DNA from: an uncultured Finegoldia sp. | GTDB lineage: Bacteria; Bacillota; Clostridia; Tissierellales; Peptoniphilaceae | Length of the DNA: 18,066 bases | Direction of reading: 5' to 3' | Assembly: GCF_947252345.1 (NCBI RefSeq) | Contig: NZ_CAMXVC010000034.1 | Span: 1 to 18,066, forward strand | In this document: positions 5,923-13,236 of the stretch, piece after piece | Layout of the letters: each line of letters begins with the position of its first letter | Numbering within the stretch: position 1 is the stretch's first letter | Made by a program: the position numbers and the translations under genes | The notes under the pieces: model-generated | Database searches by the model: none | Told to the model about the DNA's origin: nothing | The model's input: the letters and a program-made list of their open reading frames with translations, nothing else

Positions 5923-7452
5923 ATGAAAAGTAAATTAAGCTTGTTGCTTGCAATTATTATTGGTATTACTGCATTTAGTGGTTGTTCCAAAGAAGGAAAT
6001 AATGCTGGCGATAAAGAAACACTAACAATTGCTACAAGTGGGGATGCTATATCACTTGATCCAGTATCCACTAACGACAATCAATCCAGTAACGTAATGT
6101 CACAAATATATGAAGGATTGGTTGAAATCGGAGAAGACAACAAACCTAAACCTTTGTTGGCAGAGAAAATCGATCAAAAAGATGATGTCACTTACACTAT
6201 TCACCTAAAGAAGAACATTAAATTCCACAACGGTGAGGAAATGAAAGCAAAAGACGTTGTTTTCAGTTTGAAAAGAGCTGTGGATGCACCAAACGTTAAG
6301 CATTTATTCAGTTCAATCGACAAGGACAAGCTAAAAGCTGTCGATGATTACACAGTTGAAATGAAATTAAAAGAACCTTATGCAGGTATTCTTTACTCAT
6401 TGTGTCACCCAGGTGCTTTTATTTGCAACGAAAAAGCGGTAAAAGAAGGTGGAGACAGTTACAAGATGAACCCTGTTGGAACAGGCGCAGTTAAATTTGC
6501 ATCTTGGACAAAAGCTGATAGCGTTGTTATGGAAAGATTTGAAGATTATCACGGAGAAAAAACTCAATTCAAAACATTGAAATTCAGAGTTATTCCTGAA
6601 CCAACTAACAGACTTGTAGAATTAGAGTCAGGTGGAGTTGATATTTCTTACGACATAGCTGCTAACGACATTTCAAAAGTAAAGGAAAACGATAGCCTAA
6701 ATTTAGTTAGAGGTCAAGATTATGGTACTACTTATTTGGGATTCAACTGTCAAAAGAAACCGTTTGACAATCCAAAAGTAAGAGAAGCTATTTCTTATGC
6801 AATTGATATGGACGGAATAATCAAGGCAGTATTCTTGGGAGTTGGTAAAACAGCTACAAGCCCAATGTCACAAACATTGAAGTTCTCAGTTGCAGATAAA
6901 ATTCAAGCAAAGAAGAGAGATGTCAACAAGGCAAAACAATTGTTAAAAGAAGCTGGATTAGAAAAAGGATTCAAAACTAGTATTTCTACAAACGAAAAGA
7001 AAGAAAGAGTTGATATGGCGACAGCTATCAAGGAACAATTGGCTGAAATAGGCGTAGATTGTTCAATCAACGTTCTTGAATGGTCTGCATTCAACGATGT
7101 ATTAAAAAACGGCAAACAAGATATGTTCGAAATAGCTTGGATTGCAGATACTCCAGACCCAGACAGTTTTATGTTCCCATGCTTCCACTCATCAGCAGCA
7201 GGTGAAGGTGGTAACTATTGCTATCTAAAAGATAAAGAAATGGACAAATTATTGGAAGATGCTAAGAGAGAAAATGACGAAGCAAAGAGAGCTGAATTGT
7301 ACAAGAAAGCTCAAGAACGTGCTATCGAAATCTCTGCATGGGTTCCTGAATACAACGGAGAACTTTTAGTTGGTTGCAAGAAGCAAATTCAAAACTTCAA
7401 GATTTCTCCATTCGGATGGTACAAGTTACAATCAATCAAAAAAGCAGAATAA
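5923..7452 (+). CDS. dppA: Peptide ABC transporter substrate-binding lipoprotein
   Basis: The extracytoplasmic solute-binding protein (SBP_bac_5 family) of the importer, 509 residues. It starts at ATG 5923 after AGAAGGGGG; a longer frame from 5869 lacks a ribosome binding site and would displace the signal peptide. The lipoprotein signal MKSKLSLLLAIIIGITAFSG ends at lipobox Cys21, so it is membrane-anchored outside the cell. Family landmarks are YEGLVEIGEDNKPKPLLAEK, the segment KFHNGEEMKAKDVVFSLKRA, and the C-terminal DPDSFMFPCFHS region. It captures the substrate and delivers it to the two permeases encoded downstream. A strong hairpin separates it from them, which probably lets it be made in excess. 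The family includes oligopeptide, dipeptide and nickel binders, so substrate is assigned only as peptide-like and the symbol is by operon position. Confidence 0.9.
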   Translation: MKSKLSLLLAIIIGITAFSGCSKEGNNAGDKETLTIATSGDAISLDPVSTNDNQSSNVMSQIYEGLVEIGEDNKPKPLLAEKIDQKDDVTYTIHLKKNIKFHNGEEMKAKDVVFSLKRAVDAPNVKHLFSSIDKDKLKAVDDYTVEMKLKEPYAGILYSLCHPGAFICNEKAVKEGGDSYKMNPVGTGAVKFASWTKADSVVMERFEDYHGEKTQFKTLKFRVIPEPTNRLVELESGGVDISYDIAANDISKVKENDSLNLVRGQDYGTTYLGFNCQKKPFDNPKVREAISYAIDMDGIIKAVFLGVGKTATSPMSQTLKFSVADKIQAKKRDVNKAKQLLKEAGLEKGFKTSISTNEKKERVDMATAIKEQLAEIGVDCSINVLEWSAFNDVLKNGKQDMFEIAWIADTPDPDSFMFPCFHSSAAGEGGNYCYLKDKEMDKLLEDAKRENDEAKRAELYKKAQERAIEISAWVPEYNGELLVGCKKQIQNFKISPFGWYKLQSIKKAE

Positions 7453-7454
7453 TA

Positions 7455-7483
7455 TATTAAAGAGGGCATAGCCCTCTTTAATA
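7455..7483 (+). terminator. Intra-operon hairpin between binding-protein and permease genes
   Basis: A perfect 13-bp stem, TATTAAAGAGGGC against GCCCTCTTTAATA, encloses the loop ATA two bases after the binding-protein stop codon. It is followed by AAATTTT rather than a clean T-run. This fits partial termination or a 3'-end stabiliser that raises the amount of binding protein relative to the membrane parts. Confidence 0.75.
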
Positions 7484-7512
7484 AAATTTTGAACCAAGCA
7501 AAGGATACAATA

Positions 7513-8442
7513 ATGATTAAATACGTTATAAAGAGAATTTTTTATTTGATTCCTGTTGTCATAGGAGTAAGTTTTATTGTTTTCTCTCTTTTGTATATAA
7601 CACCGGGCGATCCAGCTAGAAACGCTCTCGGACCTAGCGCATCGGAGGCGGCTGTTAAACAACTTAGAGTGGATATGGGACTAGAAGACCCGTTTATTCA
7701 ACAGTATTCGAGGTATTTGAAAAATCTAGCAACCAAGTTTGATTTGGGCAAGTCGTACATAACAAAAACTTATGTTACTAAAGAAGTGATGAGCAGAGCT
7801 TCATCCACATTTAGACTAGCAGTGTTGGCGATTACATTTGCCGTAATACTCGGAATACCAATCGGCATTATTTCTGCTATCAAGCAGTATTCTTTTTTCG
7901 ATAATATAACAATGATATTCGCATTAATAGGGATTTCTATGCCAGTTTTCTGGTTGGGACTATTGCTAATAATGTTGTTTTCAGTTAAATTGGGATGGCT
8001 TCCATCATCAGGATTCACAACTGTAAAGCAAATGATTCTTCCGGCTGTTGCGTTGGGCTCACAATCCGTATCGGTAATCACGAGAATGACAAGGTCATCA
8101 ATGTTGGAAGTTATCAGAATGGATTACATCAGAACTGCAAGGGCAAAAGGTCAAAGAGAAAACAAAGTTATATGGAAACACGCACTTGGCAACGCATTGA
8201 TTCCTATCATCACAATAATTGGTATACAATTTGGTCAATTGATGGGTGGTGCGTTGATGACAGAAGTTATTTTCTCAATACCTGGAATAGGAAGATTAAT
8301 GGTAGATTCCATCAAAATGAGAGATGCTCCTATGGTATTAGGATGTGTACTATTCGTTGCGATTACATTCAGTATTGTTAACTTGATAGTAGACTTATTA
8401 TACACATTCGTCGATCCAAGAATTAAGACTAAGTACGTATAG
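7513..8442 (+). CDS. dppB: Peptide ABC transporter permease (DppB/OppB family)
   Basis: An inner-membrane permease of 309 residues, first of the pair forming the translocation channel. I chose ATG 7513, preceded by AAAGGA, because the upstream TTG at 7489 only adds residues without homology. The N-terminal helix (RIFYLIPVVIGVSFIVFSLL) and the following TPGDPAR are the DppB/OppB signature. The coupling (EAA) loop is visible as DYIRTARAKGQRENKVIWKH, then ALGNALIPI, and contacts the ATPases. The C-terminus FVDPRIKTKYV is typical. It is translated from the same transcript as the binding protein, and the second permease follows after 11 bases. Confidence 0.92.
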   Translation: MIKYVIKRIFYLIPVVIGVSFIVFSLLYITPGDPARNALGPSASEAAVKQLRVDMGLEDPFIQQYSRYLKNLATKFDLGKSYITKTYVTKEVMSRASSTFRLAVLAITFAVILGIPIGIISAIKQYSFFDNITMIFALIGISMPVFWLGLLLIMLFSVKLGWLPSSGFTTVKQMILPAVALGSQSVSVITRMTRSSMLEVIRMDYIRTARAKGQRENKVIWKHALGNALIPIITIIGIQFGQLMGGALMTEVIFSIPGIGRLMVDSIKMRDAPMVLGCVLFVAITFSIVNLIVDLLYTFVDPRIKTKYV

Positions 8443-8453
8443 GAGAGAGTTTT

Positions 8454-9374
8454 ATGGAAAATAATGTAAAAAATAGTAATCTTAGTAATGATTCACAAAA
8501 AAATTCTAAGCCAAATAGAACAAAAAGAGGAAGATTTAAAAAATTATCGGACATTTGGAAGAGAATGCGAAGAAATCACCTCGCTATGTTTGGCTTGTTC
8601 ATAATAATAGTTTTGATATTTGTCGCAATATTCGCAGACAAGATAGCACCTTATGGTTTCTCGGAACAAAATTTGAAAAACCAATTCGCAGCTCCAAACG
8701 CCAAGAACTTGTTCGGAACGGATGATTTGGGCAGAGATATCTTCAGTAGAGTTGTGTACGGTTCGAGAATTTCATTGAAGGTCGGATTTATTTCTGTTGG
8801 TATCGCACTTGTCTTGGGAACGGCCATTGGAGCTGTCACAGGATATTTCGGAGGAAAAATCGACAACTTCTTTATGAGATTTATCGACATTCTTCAATCA
8901 ATTCCGGATATTTTGTTGGCGATTGCAATATTGGCAGCGTTGGGCCCTGGACTTGCAAACTTGATGATAGCGGTAGGTATCGCATCCATTCCGGGCTATG
9001 CTCGTATCGTAAGAAGCTCGGTGTTGTCCATAAGAGACCAGGAATTTGTCGAGGCTGCAAGAGCTGAAGGCTCATCGAATTTCAGAATAATATTCAAACA
9101 TATCATCCCAAACTGTATGGCGCCGATTATCGTACAAGCAACTCTCGGTGTTGCCTACGCAATCATCAATGCGGCTGGTTTGAGTTTTATCGGATTGGGT
9201 TTGGAACCACCTACACCGGAATGGGGCGCGATGTTGTCTGCTGGTAGGTCGTTCATCAGAGACCATATGCACATGACATTGTTCCCAGGATTGGCAATAG
9301 TAATCACGATATTTGCCTTGAACGTGTTGGGCGATGGCTTGAGAGATGCCTTGGATCCAAAATTGAAGAGATAG
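8454..9374 (+). CDS. dppC: Peptide ABC transporter permease (DppC/OppC family)
   Basis: The second permease, 306 residues. It starts with a polar, Asn/Lys-rich cytoplasmic stretch of about 35 residues, then the conserved RMRRNHLAMFGLFIIIVLI entry helix. NLFGTDDLGRDIFSRVVYGS is the hallmark of OppC/DppC proteins. The coupling loop is EFVEAARAEGSSNFRIIFKH and is followed by GLSFIGLGLEPPTPEWGAML. ATG 8454 follows AGGAGAGAG. It pairs with the previous permease, and the first ATPase gene starts 10 bases after its stop. Confidence 0.93.
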   Translation: MENNVKNSNLSNDSQKNSKPNRTKRGRFKKLSDIWKRMRRNHLAMFGLFIIIVLIFVAIFADKIAPYGFSEQNLKNQFAAPNAKNLFGTDDLGRDIFSRVVYGSRISLKVGFISVGIALVLGTAIGAVTGYFGGKIDNFFMRFIDILQSIPDILLAIAILAALGPGLANLMIAVGIASIPGYARIVRSSVLSIRDQEFVEAARAEGSSNFRIIFKHIIPNCMAPIIVQATLGVAYAIINAAGLSFIGLGLEPPTPEWGAMLSAGRSFIRDHMHMTLFPGLAIVITIFALNVLGDGLRDALDPKLKR

Positions 9375-9384
9375 GGGTATTGAT

Positions 9385-10371
9385 ATGGAAAAACTATTAG
9401 ATATTAAAAATTTAAGCGTAGAATTTGACACGGATTCGGGGTTAGTAAAGGCTGTCAACAATCTCAATTTGTCGGTGGGAAAAGCCCAAACATTGGGATT
9501 TGTAGGGGAAACTGGAGCTGGCAAGACTACGACAGCTCTTGCGATTATGAAGCTGATTCAATCTCCTCCTGGAAAAATCACATCGGGCGAAGTTTTCTTT
9601 GAAGGCGAAGATTTGTTAAAAGTCAAAGAAAAAGATATGTTTCACATAAGAGGCAATCAGATTTCTATGATTTTCCAAGACCCTATGACATCTTTGAATC
9701 CAATCATCACAGTCGGTGACCAAATCAGAGAAGTAATCGGCCTTCACGAAAAATTATCAAAGGAAGAAATAACTAAAAAAACAGAAGAAATGTTGGAATT
9801 GGTTGGAATCAGAAAAGAAAGAATCAACGACTATCCACATCAATTCTCCGGCGGTATGAAACAGAGAATCGTAATTGCAATGGCACTAGCTTGTAATCCA
9901 AAGCTTTTGATTGCAGATGAACCTACAACTGCATTGGACGTTACTATCCAAGCTCAAGTTATGGAATTGATGAAAAGCTTGAAGGATAAATACGACACAT
10001 CAATGATATTGATTACACATGATTTAGGGGTAGTTGCAGAAATTTGCGATGTCGTTTCGGTAGTGTATGCGGGAACAATCTTGGAATCCGGTTCAGTAAA
10101 ATCTATCTTCACCAACCCAAAACACCCTTACACAATCGGGCTGTTTAACTCCATTCCTTCACTTGATGAAGATGTCGAAAAATTGAAAGTAATTCCGGGA
10201 TTCACACCAGACCCATCGGATTTGCCAAAAGGATGTTGTTTCCACCCAAGATGTCCTCACTGTATGGAAAAATGCAAACAAGCCTTCCCACCGATGTACG
10301 AAGTCGAAGAAGGTCACTTTGTTGCTTGTTATTTGTGCGAAGATGAGTTAGGAGAAAACAATGGAAAATAA
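9385..10371 (+). CDS. dppD: Peptide ABC transporter ATPase (DppD/OppD family)
   Basis: A cytoplasmic ATPase of 328 residues that powers the importer together with the next gene product. Walker A is GETGAGKT (41-48), the Q-loop is MIFQDPMTSLNP, the signature is FSGGMKQR with Ser155, Walker B is LLIADEP with Asp178 and Glu179, and the H-loop His is 212. All catalytic positions are intact. The C-terminal oligopeptide/dipeptide extension carries clustered cysteines (CCFHPRCPHCMEKC), which in this family can bind an iron-sulfur cluster. The gene ends 11 bases inside the next, which implies translational coupling. Confidence 0.94.
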   Translation: MEKLLDIKNLSVEFDTDSGLVKAVNNLNLSVGKAQTLGFVGETGAGKTTTALAIMKLIQSPPGKITSGEVFFEGEDLLKVKEKDMFHIRGNQISMIFQDPMTSLNPIITVGDQIREVIGLHEKLSKEEITKKTEEMLELVGIRKERINDYPHQFSGGMKQRIVIAMALACNPKLLIADEPTTALDVTIQAQVMELMKSLKDKYDTSMILITHDLGVVAEICDVVSVVYAGTILESGSVKSIFTNPKHPYTIGLFNSIPSLDEDVEKLKVIPGFTPDPSDLPKGCCFHPRCPHCMEKCKQAFPPMYEVEEGHFVACYLCEDELGENNGK

Positions 10372-11329
10372 TGTACTATTAGAAGTCAAAAACCTCAAAA
10401 AATATTTTCAAACAAAACGAGGTTTGCTCCACGCAGTTGACGATATCAACCTTACAATCAACAAAGGCGAAACACTAGGTCTTGTAGGAGAGTCCGGTTG
10501 CGGAAAATCCACAGCAGGAAGAGCCATCCTCAGACTACACGAGCCAACATCCGGCGAAGTGTTGTTGAACGGCAAAAATGTATTGGAATACAAAACACGA
10601 ACTGAAATCAACAAAATGAGACAGGAAATGCAGATAGTATTTCAAGACCCATACTCTTCGTTGAATCCTAGAATGAACACATTTGAACTCATTTCCGACC
10701 CGCTAATAGTTAACAAACTAACTAAAAGCCAAGACGAATTGGAAGATAGAGTCTACGAAATGATGGAAATCGTAGGATTGGAAGAGAGATTGGCAGGCTC
10801 TTATCCTCACGAACTAGACGGAGGAAGAAGACAAAGAATTGGAATTGCAAGAGCATTGATACTCAAACCACAGTTTATCGTATTGGACGAACCGGTAAGT
10901 GCACTTGACGTAAGTATCCAAGCCCAAATCCTGAACTTGATGGACGAATTGCAAGACAGATTGTCGTTGACATACTTGTTTATCTCGCACGATTTGAGCG
11001 TAGTAAAGCACATTTCAGACAGAATAGCTGTAATGTACTTGGGAAAAATTGTAGAATTAACCGATTACAAGAGAATTTTCTCTGACCCACTACACCCTTA
11101 CACAAAGGCGTTGCTATCGGCGATACCAATTCCAAAATACGGATTGAACAGAGAGAGAATAATACTAAAAGGCGACGTTCCAAGTCCGATAAATCCACCA
11201 GAAGGATGTAGATTTTGCGGAAGATGTCCAAACAAAATGGATATCTGCGAAAAAATCACGCCGGAACTTGAAGAAGTGGACGAAAATCACTTCGTAGCAT
11301 GCCACTTATACAAAAAAACAATCGAGTAA
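10361..11329 (+). CDS. dppF: Peptide ABC transporter ATPase (DppF/OppF family), variant signature motif
   Basis: The second ATPase, 322 residues; its ATG lies inside the previous gene, after TTAGGAG. Walker A is GESGCGKST (43-51), the Q-loop is IVFQDPYSSLNP, Walker B is FIVLDEP and the H-loop is SHD. The ABC signature reads LDGGRRQR instead of LSGGQ, putting Asp153 where the phosphate-contacting Ser normally is. The paired ATPase keeps Ser, so the two ATP sites of the heterodimer may not be equivalent. I believe this variant occurs in other Firmicute homologues but cannot confirm it here. The C-terminal extension again has a four-cysteine pattern (CRFCGRCPNKMDIC). It is the last gene of the operon, followed by two terminators. 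Confidence 0.93.
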   Translation: MENNVLLEVKNLKKYFQTKRGLLHAVDDINLTINKGETLGLVGESGCGKSTAGRAILRLHEPTSGEVLLNGKNVLEYKTRTEINKMRQEMQIVFQDPYSSLNPRMNTFELISDPLIVNKLTKSQDELEDRVYEMMEIVGLEERLAGSYPHELDGGRRQRIGIARALILKPQFIVLDEPVSALDVSIQAQILNLMDELQDRLSLTYLFISHDLSVVKHISDRIAVMYLGKIVELTDYKRIFSDPLHPYTKALLSAIPIPKYGLNRERIILKGDVPSPINPPEGCRFCGRCPNKMDICEKITPELEEVDENHFVACHLYKKTIE

Positions 11330-11346
11330 TTATTATATTCTCCTTG

Positions 11347-11381
11347 AAAAGAACTGACCAAAAAAGGTTGGTTCTTTTTTT
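11347..11381 (+). terminator. First terminator of the importer operon
   Basis: AAAAGAACTGACC pairs with GGTTGGTTCTTTT (two G-T pairs) around a loop of A residues and runs into a T-tract. It begins 17 bases after the last ATPase stop codon. Confidence 0.85.
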
Positions 11382-11393
11382 ATGCACGACAAG

Positions 11394-11434
11394 CACAGCC
11401 TCATCACTAAATTAGTGACAGGCTGTGTTTTTTT
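11394..11434 (+). terminator. Second, tandem terminator of the importer operon
   Basis: CACAGCC and GGCTGTG form the base, a small internal mismatch follows, and TCACTAA pairs with TTAGTGA above it. Eight bases of T-tract follow. No T-tract exists on the opposite strand, so it serves the plus-strand operon and backs up the first terminator. Confidence 0.85.
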
Positions 11435-11448
11435 GTTTGAAGAATAAT

Positions 11449-11706
11449 TTACTTGTTTGAAACTGGAAATACAAATGATAATATCATTAAAATCGCAAAT
11501 GCGAAAATTGATATTACATTGATTATAATGTGAATTAGTCTGAGATTTTTGTTGGATATTTGATTTCTTAGCGCCAAATTCAAAATAGCAAACGGAATCA
11601 AATACAACAAACAGAATCCTTGTTGACCAAATCCATCAAAAAATATCAGTCCGATTAATACAATAATTTGTGCCAAATAAGAAAATGGTATTAGTAATTT
11701 CTTCAT
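11449..11706 (-). CDS. Small three-helix membrane protein, unknown function
   Basis: An 85-residue, very hydrophobic protein beginning MKKLLIPFSYLAQIIVLIGL. Three membrane segments can be drawn: about residues 5-24, 30-45 and 58-81, with a basic loop (RNQISNKNLRLIH) between the second and third. ATG 11706 follows AAGGAG at normal spacing, which supports real translation. It is transcribed away from the phospholipase-like gene, with only 67 bases between the two start codons, so both may share a control region. I recognise no family. It could be a small immunity-type or regulatory membrane protein, but nothing beyond position suggests that. Confidence 0.7.
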   Translation of the reverse strand: MKKLLIPFSYLAQIIVLIGLIFFDGFGQQGFCLLYLIPFAILNLALRNQISNKNLRLIHIIINVISIFAFAILMILSFVFPVSNK

Positions 11707-11773
11707 AAAATGCTCCTTTTTTTTTATTAATTATAATATAAATTATACTAAAAAAATATCGGAGGGTAAATGT
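11707..11773. promoter_or_regulatory. Divergent control region between membrane protein and PLA2-like gene
   Basis: This 67-base, strongly A+T-rich gap contains TATACT at 11744-11749 as a plausible -10 for the plus-strand gene. It also contains TATAAT-like sequence readable on the minus strand. GGAGGG at 11761-11766 is the ribosome binding site of the PLA2-like gene. No good -35 hexamer is visible in either direction. Confidence 0.4.
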
Positions 11774-12304
11774 ATGAAAAAATTATTTAGTATGTTTTTT
11801 ATGGCTACTATGGTATTGTCTATGTTTTTAGGAACAGTATGTTATGCTGAGGCAGAAGATTCACTAAATGATCAAATGGCGATAATAGATGAATATTTGA
11901 TTAAAGATGAAAATTTTGTGAGTTTTAATTTAGAAAAAGCTATAGGTGATGGTATTGATAAAGAAATCATAGAAATTGGAGAATGTATTAATGAATTATC
12001 AGATGCTTATAATGCTAGTAATCATAACGACAAACAATTACTAAGGTCTATAGAAGTAGCAATTTATGGTAATTATTGTGGACCTAATACTCCTTGGAAT
12101 AAAAAAGATGCACCTATTGATACATTAGATACATATTGCATGTATCATGACCTATGCTACCTTAGTAAAGGATGGGGAAACAAAGAATGTAACAGAAAAT
12201 TTGTTAAACAACTTAAGGCTGCAATTTCTAGGGGAGCAATTCCAAAAGGAAAAGCAATGTTAGTAGCAAAAGGAGCTATAGCTATATTCAGCAAATTATC
12301 ATAA
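11774..12304 (+). CDS. Secreted phospholipase A2-like protein
   Basis: A 176-residue protein with a signal peptide (MKKLFSMFFMATMVLSMFLG, likely cleaved after CYA at about 25), so it should be secreted. A helical region of about 70 residues precedes the PLA2 core at about 98-145. The core reads YGNYCGPNTPW, the calcium loop, then PIDTLDTYCMYHDLCY. The second part fits the secreted PLA2 signature P-x-D-x-x-D-x-x-C-x-x-H-D-x-C-Y exactly. His125 is the expected catalytic base and Asp126 the calcium ligand. Cys102, Cys122, Cys128 and Cys139 could form disulfides. One deviation is Asn105 where the calcium loop usually has Gly. Such enzymes release a fatty acid from the sn-2 position of phospholipids. 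ATG 11774 follows GGAGGG and a terminator follows the gene. T- and A-ending codons dominate, unlike the neighbouring protease gene, hinting at separate ancestry. Fold is well supported; activity and target are inferred. Confidence 0.82.
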   Translation: MKKLFSMFFMATMVLSMFLGTVCYAEAEDSLNDQMAIIDEYLIKDENFVSFNLEKAIGDGIDKEIIEIGECINELSDAYNASNHNDKQLLRSIEVAIYGNYCGPNTPWNKKDAPIDTLDTYCMYHDLCYLSKGWGNKECNRKFVKQLKAAISRGAIPKGKAMLVAKGAIAIFSKLS

Positions 12305-12307
12305 ACT

Positions 12308-12337
12308 ATACCACTTCATTTGAAGTGGTATTTTTTT
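12308..12337. terminator. Shared terminator between convergent PLA2-like and ECF genes
   Basis: ATACCACTTC pairs perfectly with GAAGTGGTAT around ATTT, with T residues on the plus-strand side and A residues before the stem. It can therefore stop transcripts of the plus-strand gene. With the flanking A/T bases it probably also acts on the minus-strand ECF gene, whose stop codon sits at the edge of the hairpin. Confidence 0.85.
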
Positions 12338-12839
12338 ATGAGTTTTTCAACATAGACTCGGTTATCTTCACAAATCTCTTCCAAATAAGTGCGAAAATAA
12401 TGAAGTTCACAAGAGCTTGCACTCCATTGGGAATGATTGTCGCAAAGGCTGTTTTGTTTCCGTAAAGGATAACGGATGTGAAGAAGTATCCCACCACCAT
12501 CACCAATTCACAGATTACACCAGCCGTCAACACTGTGGATTGGGTTTTGTTTGTGAATTTTTTCAAAAATACTCCCATCGCCAAACCCATAACTCCCTTC
12601 ACGACAAAAGTGAACGGGGCGAACGCAGCATATCCCAAAAACAAATCCGCCAAGCTCGAACCAACTGCACCGCAAATCATACCGATGATTGGGCCGAACG
12701 CTACAGTCGACAGCAAGATTACAAAATCTCCCAAATTGACATATCCCATTGCAGGTGACACCGGAATTTTGACTGCGATTGTGAAAAACGCCGTCAGTGC
12801 GATGAATATAGCTGTTGTAGTTATTTTTTTCGTTGTCAT
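12336..12839 (-). CDS. ECF transporter substrate-binding (S) component
   Basis: A 167-residue integral membrane protein with five to six helices. It is of the ECF-transporter S-component type, which binds a vitamin or precursor and docks on a shared energising module. The segment MGYVNLGDFVILLSTVAFGP, followed by IIGMICGAVGSSLADLFLGY and APFTFVVKG, is characteristic of the riboflavin/hydroxymethylpyrimidine/pyridoxine-like S subunits. No ATPase or EcfT gene lies nearby, so it would be a group II system using components encoded elsewhere. ATG 12839 follows GGAGGG. A TATAAT lies only about 20 bases upstream of the start, leaving no room for a riboswitch. Substrate cannot be named from sequence. 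Confidence 0.86.
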   Translation of the reverse strand: MTTKKITTTAIFIALTAFFTIAVKIPVSPAMGYVNLGDFVILLSTVAFGPIIGMICGAVGSSLADLFLGYAAFAPFTFVVKGVMGLAMGVFLKKFTNKTQSTVLTAGVICELVMVVGYFFTSVILYGNKTAFATIIPNGVQALVNFIIFALIWKRFVKITESMLKNS

Positions 12840-13145
12840 AATTTCCCTCCTGAAAACATTATAGGTAAAATTTGTGATAGTTCATAGTAGCAAAAAATGA
12901 AAATTTAATGGTAACAGATTGGTGGATTTTTGGTTTGAAAAAAATTTTTTTTGAAAAATAATTTAGTATTTCGGTAGGATTTTACATTTATATGCAATTT
13001 AGCAATAAAAAAACAACAAGCAATTAAAATTAAAAGAAATTTGTTTAAATAAAACGGCTAAATTACAAGTGACACAGAAAAACTTGCGTTCATATTGATG
13101 AAAACGATAGAAGTATAATTATTAATTTTGAGGACTAAAAACAAA

Positions 13146-13174
13146 TTGACATTTATTATTTCATTAAGTAAAAT
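13146..13174 (+). promoter_or_regulatory. Promoter of the SufA-like protease gene
   Basis: TTGACA (13146-13151) and TAAAAT (13169-13174) stand 17 bases apart, an almost consensus vegetative promoter. Transcription would begin near 13181, about 55 bases before the start codon and just ahead of a leader hairpin. Confidence 0.8.
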
Positions 13175-13189
13175 TAGTGTAATAAAAAA

Positions 13190-13215
13190 CGCAAAGGTTG
13201 TCACAGGTCTTTGCG
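13190..13215 (+). promoter_or_regulatory. Leader hairpin upstream of the protease ribosome binding site
   Basis: CGCAAAG at 13190-13196 pairs with CTTTGCG at 13209-13215 around GTTGTCACAGGT. It would sit near the 5' end of the mRNA, about 12 bases before the AAGGGGG ribosome binding site. There is no T-run, so it looks like a stabilising or regulatory element rather than a terminator. Confidence 0.6.
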
Positions 13216-13236
13216 AATAAATTTAAGGGGGTATAT

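Larger units (their letters stand above)
12840..13236. other. Intergenic region upstream of the protease gene
   Basis: About 400 bases, very A+T-rich. The first 25 bases hold the ECF gene's ribosome binding site and a TATAAT reading leftward. From about 12890 to 13140 I see no gene, RNA or convincing regulatory site; GAAAAAAATTTTTTTTG near 12940 is a simple A/T palindrome. The protease promoter (13146-13174) and leader hairpin (13190-13215) occupy the end. Confidence 0.6.

Noticed and set aside
9072..9524. 150-codon minus-strand frame across the permease/ATPase junction
   Set aside because: Antisense shadow of two well-supported transporter genes.
11449..12304. Toxin-antitoxin module
   Set aside because: Neither the hydrophobic 85-residue protein nor the secreted PLA2-like protein resembles a known toxin-antitoxin family, and they are divergent rather than cotranscribed; kept only as a weak immunity hypothesis.
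12840..12890. Vitamin riboswitch upstream of the ECF component
   Set aside because: The likely -10 box is only about 20 bases from the start codon, leaving no room for an aptamer.
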